Assembly (NCBI GenBank): GCA_001770815.1
Contig: MESD01000115.1
Location: 1-34,689 of the forward strand
Direction: 5' to 3'
DNA: 34,689 bases
Origin: Burkholderiales bacterium RIFCSPHIGHO2_12_FULL_69_20
Lineage (GTDB): Bacteria > Pseudomonadota > Gammaproteobacteria > Burkholderiales > Burkholderiaceae_C
Shown: one piece after another, positions 23,667-32,659 of the stretch
Numbering within the stretch: the stretch's first letter is position 1
Layout: each line of letters begins with the position of its first letter
Position numbers and translations under genes: made by a program
The notes under the pieces: model-generated
Database searches by the model: none
What the model was told of the DNA's origin: nothing
Seen by the model: the letters and a program-made list of their open reading frames with translations, nothing else

Positions 23667-25055
23667 ATGAGCACAACCGACCGACTGCTGTGGGCCCCGC
23701 AGGCCTGGATCGCCAGCCGCTGGCAGGCGCAGGTGCTGATGCGCGTGGGCGCCGATGGCCACTTCAGCGCCATCGAGGCCGGCACGCCCGCCCCGGCAGG
23801 CGCCACCGTGCTGAGCGGCCCGGTGCTGCCGGGCTTCGTCAACGCGCACAGCCATGCCTTCCAGCGTGCCTTCGTCGGCCTGGCTGAGCGCCGCAGCGGC
23901 GCCGACGACGATTTCTGGGGCTGGCGCGACCGCATGTACGCGGTGGCGCTGCGGGTGTCGCCCGAGGCGCTGCGTGCGGTGGCCGCCCAGCTGTATGCCG
24001 AGCTGCTGCAGGGCGGCTATACGCAGGTGTGCGAGTTCCACTACCTGCACCATGCGCCCGATGGCCGGCCTTATGCCGATCCGCTGATGATGAGCCGCGC
24101 GCTGATGCAGGCCGCCGCCGACACCGGCATCGGCCTGACCATGCTGCCGGTGCTCTACGAGCGCGCCGGCTTCACCGCACCGGCGCTGCGCGACGACCAG
24201 CGGCGTTTTGCCACCAGCGCCGACGACGTGCTGGCGCTGCGCCGCGGCATCGCGGCCGCGCGCCAGCCGCGGGTGACGGCCGGCGTGGCCATCCACTCGC
24301 TGCGCGCGGCGCGGCCCGAATCCATCGCCCGGCTGGAACGCGCGCTGGCCGACGAGGCCACGCCCATCCACCTCCACGTGGCCGAGCAAACGGCCGAAGT
24401 GGACGACTGCCTGGCCGCCACCGGCTGCCGCCCGATCGAGTGGCTGACGAAGCACGTGTCGCTCGACGCCCGCTGGCAGCTGGTGCACGCCACCCATGCC
24501 GAGCCCGGCGAGATCGAGGCCGTGGCGCGCAGCGGTGCCGGCGTGGTGATCTGCCCCAGCACCGAGGCCAACCTGGGTGATGGCCTGGTCGATCTGCCGG
24601 GCTGGCTGTCGCACAACGCGGTCACCTCGATCGGCTCGGACAGCCATGTGACGCGCCACTGGCCGGCCGAACTGCGGCTGCTGGAATACGGCCAGCGCCT
24701 GGCGCTGCGCCGCCGCAACGTGGCCGCCGCGCCCGAGCTGGGGCTGGATGCCACCGCCGCGCGCCTGTTCAACCGCCACCTGGCCGGTGGCGCGGCGGCG
24801 GCCGGCTTCGATGCCTGGGGCCTGGTCAAGGGTGCGCGCGCCGACCTGCTGGTGCTCGATGTGCAGGCCGGTGGCCTGGCCGGCGTGCCCTTGTCGCACC
24901 AGCTCGATGCGCTGGTCTTCGCCACCGAGGCGCCGGCCTTCGACGAGGTGTGGGTGGCCGGCGAGCGCTGCGTGGCCGGGGGCCGGCACCGGCGTCAAGC
25001 CGAACTGGGTGCCGGCTTCGTCGAAGCGATGCAGGGCTTGTGGCCGGCGGGCTGA
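23667..25055 (+). CDS. hutF: Formimidoylglutamate deiminase
   Basis: Fourth step: N-formimino-L-glutamate to N-formyl-L-glutamate and ammonia. The protein has 462 residues. Amidohydrolase metal ligands: H61 and H63 in GFVNAHSHAFQRAF, His in IHLHVAEQTAEV, His in LVHATHAEPGE, and Asp in TSIGSDSHVTRHW. QVCEFHYLHH is typical of HutF. Its presence with hutG shows that the five-step formylglutamate route is used rather than direct formiminoglutamase. It starts 24 nt after hutG without a clear ribosome-binding site, and ends the operon. Confidence 0.96.
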   Translation: MSTTDRLLWAPQAWIASRWQAQVLMRVGADGHFSAIEAGTPAPAGATVLSGPVLPGFVNAHSHAFQRAFVGLAERRSGADDDFWGWRDRMYAVALRVSPEALRAVAAQLYAELLQGGYTQVCEFHYLHHAPDGRPYADPLMMSRALMQAAADTGIGLTMLPVLYERAGFTAPALRDDQRRFATSADDVLALRRGIAAARQPRVTAGVAIHSLRAARPESIARLERALADEATPIHLHVAEQTAEVDDCLAATGCRPIEWLTKHVSLDARWQLVHATHAEPGEIEAVARSGAGVVICPSTEANLGDGLVDLPGWLSHNAVTSIGSDSHVTRHWPAELRLLEYGQRLALRRRNVAAAPELGLDATAARLFNRHLAGGAAAAGFDAWGLVKGARADLLVLDVQAGGLAGVPLSHQLDALVFATEAPAFDEVWVAGERCVAGGRHRRQAELGAGFVEAMQGLWPAG

Positions 25056-25078
25056 TCAACCGGCCGCCGACCCCACGT

Positions 25079-26263
25079 TCAGGACACCGCGCCGCGCCCG
25101 TAGCGCCCCACCAGCAGCTGCCCGCTGCGAAAGCGCTCCAGCGCATACGGCGCCAGCGACACGTCGGTGGGCAGCCCCAGCGCCTCTTGCGCCAGCACCC
25201 GGCCGACGGCGGGCGACAGCTTGAAGCCGTGGCCCGAGAAGCCGTAGGCCACGATCAGCCCCGGCACCTCGGGCAGGCGGCCCAGCACCGGGTTCCAGTC
25301 GGGCGTCACGTCGTACACCCCCGTCCACGACGAGGCCACACCGGCCTCGACAAACGACGGAAAGCGCTCGGCTGCCTGGCCAGCAATCTGCAGCAGGTCG
25401 TCGTCGCTGATCGCGCCCTGCTCGGTGTCGGCGCTGGTCAACACCTCGCCGGCGGTGCCCTCGCTCACCAGCATCTGGCTGCCGCCGTAGCTGCGGCAAT
25501 AGATCATGCCGGGCGAGGCCAGGTCCTTGAACACCGGCATCGCCCGGGTGTAGCCCAGCGGGCCCTGCAGCGCCAGCACCTTGTGGCGCTCGGCCACCAC
25601 CGGGGTGGCGATGCCGGTCCAGCGCTCGATGTCGGTCGCCCAGATGTTCTGCGCGCTGATCACCAGCGGCGCGTCGAAGTCGCCCTCGTCGGTGGCCACG
25701 CCGATCACCTGGCCCGCCTCGCGCCGCAGGCCCTGCACCGTCACGCCCTCGATGAAGCGCACGCCGCGCCGCCGCGCCGAGCGTGCGAACGAAGTGGCGA
25801 CCAAATGCGCATCGGCAAACCCGGCCTCGGGCTCGTGGCCGATCAGCGCCGCATCGTCGAAGCGGGCGATCGGCAGCAGCGCCTGGGCGTCTTGCGCCGA
25901 CAGGCGCTGCACCGGGATGCCCATCGCCGCCTGCGCGTCCAGCGACGCGGACAGCGCGGCGCAGCGCTCGCCCTCGGGCGCGGCGATCAGGTAGCCGCAG
26001 CGCACCAGGCCGGCCGAGGCCTCGTCGTCGCCCACGTACTCTGAAAAGCGCTCGAAGGCACGCCACGAGCGGCGCGCCAGATCCACGTTCTGCGGTACCG
26101 AGTAATGGGTGCGCAAGATGCCGCTGCTCTGCGCCGTGGTGCCCTCGGCGATGCGGCCACGCTCGAGCACCAGCACCCGTTGCGCGCCCAACTCGGCCAG
26201 ATGAAAAGCCACCGAGGAACCGATCACCCCGGCGCCGATGACGATGATGTCGAAAGAAGCCAT
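25079..26263 (-). CDS. FAD-dependent oxidoreductase of the DAO/sarcosine oxidase family
   Basis: The protein has 394 residues. The N-terminal Rossmann motif VIGAGVIGSSVAFHLAELG and an LERG acidic-strand end bind the ADP of FAD. GTTAQSSGILRTHYS and the C-terminal GFSGHGFKLSPAVGRVLAQ are typical of sarcosine oxidase-beta/glycine oxidase-like enzymes, which oxidise secondary or D-amino acids to imino acids and H2O2. It converges with hutF and is divergent from the dienelactone-hydrolase gene. There is no cue to its substrate. No strong ribosome-binding site precedes the ATG. Confidence 0.92.
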   Translation of the reverse strand: MASFDIIVIGAGVIGSSVAFHLAELGAQRVLVLERGRIAEGTTAQSSGILRTHYSVPQNVDLARRSWRAFERFSEYVGDDEASAGLVRCGYLIAAPEGERCAALSASLDAQAAMGIPVQRLSAQDAQALLPIARFDDAALIGHEPEAGFADAHLVATSFARSARRRGVRFIEGVTVQGLRREAGQVIGVATDEGDFDAPLVISAQNIWATDIERWTGIATPVVAERHKVLALQGPLGYTRAMPVFKDLASPGMIYCRSYGGSQMLVSEGTAGEVLTSADTEQGAISDDDLLQIAGQAAERFPSFVEAGVASSWTGVYDVTPDWNPVLGRLPEVPGLIVAYGFSGHGFKLSPAVGRVLAQEALGLPTDVSLAPYALERFRSGQLLVGRYGRGAVS

Positions 26264-26371
26264 GGGGCCAGCTTAGCCGCTGCGGCGTGCACTCCGCATT
26301 GCGCCCGATTGACGCCCCCCAGCCACTGGCCTCTACTCATGGGTTTCATCCCCCAACGCAGGAGCAATTCC

Positions 26372-27055
26372 ATGGGCAGCATGATCAGCTTCAACCGACC
26401 CGACGGCGCCGCCGTGCAGGGCTACCTGGCCGAATCCGCCGGTGCGCGCGGCGCGGTGGTGGTGATCCAGGAATGGTGGGGCCTGAACGACCAGATCCGC
26501 GGCGTGGCCGACCGCATCGCGCGTGCCGGCTACACCGCGCTGGTGCCCGACCTGTACCGCGGCAAGAGCACCATCGCCGCCGAGGAAGCGCATCACCTGA
26601 TGAGCAACCTCAACTTCGGCGACGCCGCCTCGCAGGACGTGCGCGGCGCGGTGCAGCACCTCAAGGCCACGCATGCCAAGGTGGGCATCACCGGCTACTG
26701 CATGGGCGGCGCGCTCACCGTGCTGGGCATGACGATGGCGCCCGAGGCCGATGCCGGCGTGGTCTGGTACGGCTACCCGCCGCTGGAGTTCGTCGACGCC
26801 AGCAAGATCAAAGGCCCGCTGATGGCGCACTGGGCCGAGCAGGACCAGGCCTTCGCGATGTCGGGCGTCGACGCGCTGGAACAGAAGTTGCGCGATGCCG
26901 GCGTGGCCTACCAGGGTCACCGCTACCTGGCCCAGCACGGCTTCGCCAACGAGACCGCGCAAGGCCCCGGCCGCTTGCCGATCACCCAGTACGATGCGGC
27001 GTGGTCGCAGATCGCCTGGGACCGCAGCTTCGCCTTCTTCGGCAAGCACCTCTGA
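26372..27055 (+). CDS. Dienelactone hydrolase family protein
   Basis: An alpha/beta hydrolase of 227 residues. The catalytic Cys110 (GYCMGGAL), Asp158 (AEQDQAF) and His189 (LAQHGFANE) form the dienelactone-hydrolase triad, and Glu34 in IQEWWGLN fits the Glu that activates the Cys. AGGAG lies 7 nt upstream of ATG 26372. The family hydrolyses dienelactone in the beta-ketoadipate route, but many members act on other lactones or esters. No aromatic pathway genes are seen here. It precedes a TRAP-TAXI operon by 26 nt, so it may act on the imported compound. Confidence 0.92.
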   Translation: MGSMISFNRPDGAAVQGYLAESAGARGAVVVIQEWWGLNDQIRGVADRIARAGYTALVPDLYRGKSTIAAEEAHHLMSNLNFGDAASQDVRGAVQHLKATHAKVGITGYCMGGALTVLGMTMAPEADAGVVWYGYPPLEFVDASKIKGPLMAHWAEQDQAFAMSGVDALEQKLRDAGVAYQGHRYLAQHGFANETAQGPGRLPITQYDAAWSQIAWDRSFAFFGKHL

Positions 27056-27081
27056 TACCCGAACCCTCCTCAGGACCCACG

Positions 27082-28050
27082 ATGAAACTCACCTGGAAAC
27101 ACGGCGCGGCAGCGATCGCCGCCATCGCCATTGCCACCACCGCCGTGGCGCAGCAGCGTCTGTTCTTCGGTATCGCCACCGGCGGCACCGGCGGCACCTA
27201 CTACCCGCTGGGCGGCATGCTGGCGCAATTGATCTCGAACAAGGCCACGGTCGATGGCAAGAAGATCAGCGCCACCGCCGAGGCCGCCGGCGCCTCGGTG
27301 GGCAATGCGCAGTTGCTGGGCAAGAAGGAGATCGAATCGGCCTTCGTCGCCGCCGACATCCTGGACGCCGCCTACAAGGGCAGCGGCCAGTTCGCCGCCG
27401 CGCCGCTGAAGAACCTGCGCGCGCTGGGGGCGCTGTACCCCGAGACGGTGCAGCTGATCACCCGTGCCGACACCGGCATCAACAGCGTGAAGGACCTGAA
27501 GGGCAAGAGCATCTCGTCGGGCTCGCCCGGCTCGGGCCAGTACCAGCTGCTGACCGACCTGCTCAAGGTGCACGGCATGACGCGCGCCGACGTGAAGGAA
27601 GACCTGTCGTCCTTCACCCAGGCGGTCGACAAGATCAAGGACGGCAACCTGCATGCCACGCTGATCACCGCCGGCGTGCCCACCGCGGCCGTCACCGACT
27701 TTGCGCAGAGCCATGCGCTGAAGGTGATCCCGCTGTCGGGCCCCGAGATCGTCGAGCTGCAGAAGCAGCAGCCCTTCTACGCCAGCGTGCCGTTGCCGGC
27801 CAACACCTACAAGGGCCAGACCGCCGCGGTGCCCACGCTGGCGGTGATGGCGGTGTGGACCACGCACGACGGCGTGCCCGACAACGTGGCCTACGAGGTG
27901 ACCAAGGCGCTGTACGAGAACGTGGCCATCATGGGCCAGGTGCATGTGCAGGGCAAGAACATCACCCTGGCCACCGCCACGGCGGTGGGCAACGCGCCGA
28001 TCCACCCGGGCGCGCTGAAGTACTTCAAGGAAAAAGGCATCGTCAAGTGA
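27082..28050 (+). CDS. TAXI-family TRAP transporter substrate-binding protein (second system)
   Basis: Periplasmic receptor of 322 residues with a Sec signal ending at AVA|QQ (about residue 23). The TAXI hallmark is clear: FFGIATGGTGGTYYPLGGMLAQ, then ADTGINSVKDLKGKSISSGSPGSGQ. It is shorter (322 versus 392 residues) and more canonical than the receptor at 10384. The stop overlaps the DUF1850 start (TGATG). It probably binds a small organic acid or amino acid. Confidence 0.94.
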   Translation: MKLTWKHGAAAIAAIAIATTAVAQQRLFFGIATGGTGGTYYPLGGMLAQLISNKATVDGKKISATAEAAGASVGNAQLLGKKEIESAFVAADILDAAYKGSGQFAAAPLKNLRALGALYPETVQLITRADTGINSVKDLKGKSISSGSPGSGQYQLLTDLLKVHGMTRADVKEDLSSFTQAVDKIKDGNLHATLITAGVPTAAVTDFAQSHALKVIPLSGPEIVELQKQQPFYASVPLPANTYKGQTAAVPTLAVMAVWTTHDGVPDNVAYEVTKALYENVAIMGQVHVQGKNITLATATAVGNAPIHPGALKYFKEKGIVK

Positions 28051-28526
28051 TGCGGCGCGGGCACGCTGCCACGCTGGTGGCGTGCCTGGCCGGCCTGTGC
28101 GCCGGCGCACCGGCCGGCGCCGCTTGCGAGCTGGTGCTGCTCGATCACCGCAGCGGCACCGAGCTGCAGCGCCTGCCGCTCGATGCCCGATCACCCGAGC
28201 TGCGCATCGCCTTCGTGCACTCGGTGCTGGGCACGCCGGTGGTCGACCGCTACCGCTTCACGCCGTTGGCGCGGCTGGTCGAAGAGGTGTTCGAAGGCGA
28301 GGGCTACGGTCTGCCGTACGCGGCCGGCCCCGGTGAGAGCCTCAGCCGCGCAGGCGCCGGCTGGCGCCTGCAGCTCGATCGATCGGTGCACCCGCTGGTG
28401 GTGCGCCCCCTGCCGCAGCAGCGCATGCGCTTGCTGCTGCCCCACCGTGAATGGCTGCTGGGCGAGATCAGCACCCGGGCCATCGAATTCCAGGCGCAGG
28501 GCTGTCCTGCGCTCGCCTCACCATGA
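28050..28526 (+). CDS. DUF1850 protein of a TRAP-TAXI operon
   Basis: The protein has 158 residues, with an N-terminal signal-like stretch (LVACLAGLCAGAPAGAA) that suggests export. IAFVHSVLGTPVVDRYRF followed by LVEEVFEGEGYGLPYA matches the small DUF1850 family, which repeatedly occurs between TAXI receptors and fused permeases. The molecular role is unknown; an accessory or assembly role for the transporter is likely. It overlaps both neighbours (TGATG before, ATGA after). Confidence 0.85.
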   Translation: MRRGHAATLVACLAGLCAGAPAGAACELVLLDHRSGTELQRLPLDARSPELRIAFVHSVLGTPVVDRYRFTPLARLVEEVFEGEGYGLPYAAGPGESLSRAGAGWRLQLDRSVHPLVVRPLPQQRMRLLLPHREWLLGEISTRAIEFQAQGCPALASP

Positions 28527-30769
28527 CGGCCCAAGCGATCAACCAGACGCCCGACAACACGCCCGACCGGACCCCCGACCAGGACGAAGTCGACCGCCTG
28601 ATCGAGCAGTTCGACCCCGAGTCCAACTTCCGCCGGCTGGCGGGCGTGGCCGCGGGCATCGTCACCGTGATCACGGTGGCGCTGTCGGGCTGGCACTACT
28701 ACACCGCCGGCTTCGGGCTGCACAACGAGATCGCCCACCGTGCCATCCACCTGTCGGTGGTGCTGGGGCTGTGCTTCCTGGTGTTTCCGCGCCAGCGCCG
28801 GCTGCCCGGGCCGTGGGAGTGGATCGTCTCGGTGGGCCTGGCCGGCTTTTACCTGGTGATGGGCTTCAGCCTGTTGCAGGAACTGGGCGCCGACGCGCCC
28901 GCCGGGGCGCAGGCGGTGTTCTACAGCGTGCTGCTGGCGATTGCCGGGCTGTCGCTGCCGTTCAAGCTCTACGACGGCAGCCACCACCACATCCCCTGGC
29001 GCGACTGGATCTTTGCCGGCCTGGCATCGAGCTTCTCGCTGTACCTGCTGCTGTTCTTCGACAGCATCTTCATCGACCGCCCGGGCCAGCACAGCCAGGT
29101 GGACCTGATGTTCGGCGTGATCGCCATCGCGATGGTGATCGAGGCCACACGCCGCACCATGGGCATCTTCCTGCCGCTGCTGGCGGTGGCCACCGTGGTC
29201 TACGGCATCTTCGGCCCCTACCTGCCGGGTGATCTGGCGCACCGCGGCTACAGCGTGCCGCGCGTGGTGGCCCACCTCTACAAGGGCACCGAGGGCATCT
29301 ACGGCATCCCCGTGGGCGTGGTCGCCACCTTCGTCTTCCACTTCGTGCTGTTCGGCATCATGGCCCAGCTCACCGGGCTGGGGCAGCTGTTCGTCAACCT
29401 GGCCACCATCGCCGCCGGGCGTTTTGCCGGCGGGCCGGCCAAGGTCAGCGTGGTGTCGTCGGGGCTGTTCGGCATGATCAGCGGCTCGGCCATCGCCAAC
29501 ACCGTGACCACCGGCGTGATGACCATCCCGCTGATGAAGAAGGTGGGCTTCTCGCCGCGCTTTGCCGGCGGGGTGGAGGCCAGCGCCTCGTGCGGCGGGC
29601 AGGTCACGCCGCCGATCATGGGCGCGGCCGCCTTCATCATGGCCGAGACCCTGGGCATCCCCTACAACCAGCTGATCCTGGTGGCGGTGGTGCCGGCGCT
29701 GATGCACTACACCGCAATCCTGTGGATGGTGCACCTCGAGGCCAAGCGGCTGAAGCTGGCCGGCATGCCGCCCGATGAGATCCCCTCGCTGGGGCTGGTG
29801 CTCAAGAGCAGCTGGCACCTGTTCATCCCGCTGGTGGTGATGGTGACGCTGCTGCTGATGCAGTACACGCCTTTCCTGGCCGCGTTCTGGGGCATCACGC
29901 TGACGGTGGCCTGCTCGTGGATCCCCAAGCTGCTGAGGCCGTTCGGCTCGATCGGGCGCAGCATGACCGGCCTGGCCATCACGCCGCGCGCCCTGGTGCA
30001 GGGCTTCGAGATGGGCGCCAAGTCGGCGCTGGGCATCGGCGCGGCCTGCGCCTGCGTGGGCTTCGTCCTGGGCATCACCACGCTCACCGGCATGGGCTTC
30101 AAGTTCTCGGCCTTCGTGCTCGATCTGTCGGGCGTTGCCGCGCAGATGCTGCATGCACTGGCACCCGCGGGCTGGTTCGAGCTGCAGCCGATCACGCTGC
30201 TGTTCGGCCTGCTGTTCACCGCCATCGCCTGCATCATCATGGGCTCGGGCGTGCCCACCACGCCCACCTACATCATCCTGGCGGCGATCGTGGCGCCGGC
30301 GCTGGCACAGCTGGACGTGCCGCAGTTGGCGACCCATTTCTTCGTCTTCTACTTCGGCGTGCTGGCCGACGTGACACCGCCGGTGGCATTGGCCGCGTTT
30401 GCAGCGGCGGGCATTGCGCGCAGTGAGCCGATGCGCACCGGCATGACGGCCTTCCGGCTGTCGATGGGCAAGGCGCTGGTGCCGTTCGCCTTCGTCTACA
30501 CACCGGCGCTGCTGTTCATCAACTTCAGCTGGGGCAGTTTTCTGGTGGCCTTCTTCGGCACCGTCGTCGCCATCCTGGGGCTGGGCGCGGCCTACACCGG
30601 CTACTGCGGCCGCAGCATCGGCCGCAGTGCGTTCTGGCTGCTCAACGCGCTGTCGCTGTCGCTGATCTTCGGCAACCCGCTGGTGACGGCCGTGGCCGCC
30701 CCCGCGGTGTTACTGATCCTGGTGTGGCACTGGCGCACGGCCGATCGTGGCCAGCCGGCGGCGGCTTAG
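28523..30769 (+). CDS. TRAP transporter fused permease (TAXI-associated, second system)
   Basis: The protein has 748 residues. After an acidic, Thr/Asp-rich N-terminal cytoplasmic tail (about 40 residues), there is a DctQ-like part and a DctM-like part with the signatures GLFGMISGSAIANTVTTGVM with PLMKKVG, TPPIMGAAAFIMAETLGIPYN, and ADVTPPVALAAFAAAGIARSEP. It overlaps the DUF1850 gene by 4 nt. The last 60 bp are antisense to the 3' end of the PEP-CTERM gene. It completes the second importer in the window. Confidence 0.94.
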   Translation: MTAQAINQTPDNTPDRTPDQDEVDRLIEQFDPESNFRRLAGVAAGIVTVITVALSGWHYYTAGFGLHNEIAHRAIHLSVVLGLCFLVFPRQRRLPGPWEWIVSVGLAGFYLVMGFSLLQELGADAPAGAQAVFYSVLLAIAGLSLPFKLYDGSHHHIPWRDWIFAGLASSFSLYLLLFFDSIFIDRPGQHSQVDLMFGVIAIAMVIEATRRTMGIFLPLLAVATVVYGIFGPYLPGDLAHRGYSVPRVVAHLYKGTEGIYGIPVGVVATFVFHFVLFGIMAQLTGLGQLFVNLATIAAGRFAGGPAKVSVVSSGLFGMISGSAIANTVTTGVMTIPLMKKVGFSPRFAGGVEASASCGGQVTPPIMGAAAFIMAETLGIPYNQLILVAVVPALMHYTAILWMVHLEAKRLKLAGMPPDEIPSLGLVLKSSWHLFIPLVVMVTLLLMQYTPFLAAFWGITLTVACSWIPKLLRPFGSIGRSMTGLAITPRALVQGFEMGAKSALGIGAACACVGFVLGITTLTGMGFKFSAFVLDLSGVAAQMLHALAPAGWFELQPITLLFGLLFTAIACIIMGSGVPTTPTYIILAAIVAPALAQLDVPQLATHFFVFYFGVLADVTPPVALAAFAAAGIARSEPMRTGMTAFRLSMGKALVPFAFVYTPALLFINFSWGSFLVAFFGTVVAILGLGAAYTGYCGRSIGRSAFWLLNALSLSLIFGNPLVTAVAAPAVLLILVWHWRTADRGQPAAA

Positions 30770-31264
30770 CAGCGCGGCCACGCCGCCGGCCAGCAGCAGC
30801 GCGCTGGCCGGCTCGGGCACAGCAGTGACGGTCAGGGGCAACTCGGTCGACGATTGCCCACCCAGATCGACAATGTAGGCGCCCGGCAAGCCCGACGAAC
30901 CGACGCCACTGAGCAATGCGACATCGCCAACGCTGACCAGCAGGCCTTCACCCGGGGCATCGCTGTCATCGCCCAGCAGCCCACCGTCCAGACGGTAGGT
31001 CAGCCCGTACAGATCGGCGAGCCCGAAGGCCGCCGGGGCGACCAGCACATCCCCGGCGAAAGCAGCCTGGAAGGCGCTGACCTCGCCGTCGAACGAGCTC
31101 AACCAGCCATCGCCGTTGCCATCGGCCCCGGCAAAGTTGCCACTGAAGCTGCCGCCACCGCTGTAGCCCCCTTGCTGAAACAACCAGCTGCCCGCCATGG
31201 CGGGGGTGGCGGCCACGGCCAGCGCCAGGCTGGTCAGGCGCAAGATCTTGGCAAGGGGGTTCAT
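30710..31264 (-). CDS. PEP-CTERM sorting-domain protein
   Basis: The protein has 184 residues from the ATG at 31264, with AGGAG 7 nt upstream. A Sec signal ends near AMA|G (residue 24). A Gly-rich region with an acidic ADGNGDGWLSSFDGE stretch resembles a calcium-binding loop. The C-terminus has the exosortase tripartite signal: VPEP (149-152), a hydrophobic segment, then SRRR. About 14 residues follow the basic cluster, an unusually long tail. Exosortase (EpsH/XrtA type) would cleave at PEP during export; none is encoded in this window. It follows the type I secretion genes on the same strand, and its 3' end overlaps the TRAP permease antisense. Confidence 0.87.
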   Translation of the reverse strand: MNPLAKILRLTSLALAVAATPAMAGSWLFQQGGYSGGGSFSGNFAGADGNGDGWLSSFDGEVSAFQAAFAGDVLVAPAAFGLADLYGLTYRLDGGLLGDDSDAPGEGLLVSVGDVALLSGVGSSGLPGAYIVDLGGQSSTELPLTVTAVPEPASALLLAGGVAALLSRRRLATIGRAPVPHQDQ

Positions 31265-31306
31265 CGCGGTACTCCTGGAGTCGATGGGGAACAAGGGCGA
31301 AAAAAT

Positions 31307-32659
31307 TCAACGCTCGCGCAGCGCACGCTGGAACTGGTCGGTCAGCGGCTTGAGCAGGTAGCTGAGGATGGAGCGATCGCCGGTGCGCAGGAACACCTCG
31401 ACCGGCATGCCCGGCACCACGCTGTAGGCCTGGAGCCGGGCCAGGTCGTCGGCGGCGATGCGCAGCTCGACCCGGTAGAAGGCCGCGCCGCTGCGCTCGT
31501 CGACCACGCTGGTGGGCGAGATGGTGTGCACCCGGGCCGGCAGCTCGGGCGTGATGTCGCGGCTCAGCGCCGGAAAGCGCACCGTGGCCGGCTGGTCGCG
31601 TGCCAGCTGGTCGATGAACTGCGGCTCGATGCCTGCATCCACCACCAGCCCCTGCTCGGCCGAGATCACCTGCATCAGCGTGGCGCCAGGGGCGATCACA
31701 CCGCCGACGGTGGCCACGCTGATCTCGTGCACCACGCCCGATGCGGGCGCGCGGATCTCCACCCGGCGCAGCTGCTCGGTGGTGGCGCGGTACTGCTGGG
31801 CCAGGTCGTTGGTCTCGGCGGTCACCTGGCGCAGCTCGGACAGCAGGTTCTCCTGGAACTCACGCTCGTTCTGCAGCAGGCCGATGCGGGTCTCATCGAT
31901 GCCGTTGGCCAGCCGCGCCAGCTCGCTGCGGTGCTCGGTCACCTGCCCGGCCAGCGAGGCCTGCTCACGCTCCAGCGACAGGATGCGCGTCGCCGGCACG
32001 TAGCCGCCCTTCTGCAGATCACGCAGGCCGGCCAGCTCGCCTTCGAGCGACGCGATCTGCTCGCCCTTGGCCTTGATCAGGCCACGGATGCCGAGGATCT
32101 GGTTTTCGATCTGCTTGACCTTCTCGCTGCGCTGCGACACCTGGCCGCCGCGCGCCGCCCGGCGCACCTCGAACAGCCGCTGCTGCACCGCGCGCTGCTC
32201 GGCCAGCGTGTCCACCCCGGGCAGGCCGGGCAGCGTGGCGGCTTGCCAGGCGATGGCCGCGCGGCCGTCGCGCTCGGCCTCCAGGCGCGCGCGCCGCGCC
32301 AGGCCTTCGCGCAGCCGGTTGAGCTGGATCTCGGCGGTGGCGCGCAGGTTGGTGTCGTCCAGCCGCAGCAGCAGGTCGCCCTTGGCCACCGCCGCACCGT
32401 TGCGCACGCGGATCTCGCGCACGATGCCGCCGTCCAGGTGCTGCACCGCCTGCGGCCGGCCCTGCACCGCGATCACGCCGTTGGCCACCACCGCGCCCGA
32501 GATGTCGACCAGCGCGATGCCGCCGCCCACGCCCAACACCAGCAGGGCCGCGGCCAGCAGGCCGGCCAACATGGGCCGGCGCACGTCGGTGCGCGGGCGC
32601 GGGCCGGCGGCCGGGGCCGGCACCGCGACGCTGGCCAGGTGCAGGGCCGGACCTGTCAT
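31307..32659 (-). CDS. Type I secretion membrane-fusion protein (HlyD/PrtE/HasE family)
   Basis: Periplasmic adaptor linking the ABC exporter to a TolC-like outer-membrane channel. The protein has 450 residues: a short cytoplasmic N-terminus, one transmembrane helix (about 30-52), a lipoyl-like half VQHLDGGIVREIRVRNGAAVAKGD, a long coiled coil (about 130-290), the second half IRAPASGVVHEISVATVGGVIAPG, and a C-terminal beta-barrel. It overlaps the ATPase gene by 4 nt (ATGA). No TolC-type gene is in the window. Confidence 0.95.
   Translation of the reverse strand: MTGPALHLASVAVPAPAAGPRPRTDVRRPMLAGLLAAALLVLGVGGGIALVDISGAVVANGVIAVQGRPQAVQHLDGGIVREIRVRNGAAVAKGDLLLRLDDTNLRATAEIQLNRLREGLARRARLEAERDGRAAIAWQAATLPGLPGVDTLAEQRAVQQRLFEVRRAARGGQVSQRSEKVKQIENQILGIRGLIKAKGEQIASLEGELAGLRDLQKGGYVPATRILSLEREQASLAGQVTEHRSELARLANGIDETRIGLLQNEREFQENLLSELRQVTAETNDLAQQYRATTEQLRRVEIRAPASGVVHEISVATVGGVIAPGATLMQVISAEQGLVVDAGIEPQFIDQLARDQPATVRFPALSRDITPELPARVHTISPTSVVDERSGAAFYRVELRIAADDLARLQAYSVVPGMPVEVFLRTGDRSILSYLLKPLTDQFQRALRER

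Noticed and set aside
22743-24998. 751-codon minus-strand frame opposite hutG-hutF
   Set aside because: Antisense shadow of two intact hut genes; low-complexity composition.
25042-25065. Terminator between hutF and the convergent oxidoreductase
   Set aside because: Only a 6-bp GGCCGG/CCGGCC stem with a 12-nt loop and no T tract; too weak to call in GC-rich DNA.
28304-30337. 677-codon minus-strand frame opposite the second TRAP permease
   Set aside because: Same artefact as for the first permease; composition dominated by His, Gln, Arg and Gly.
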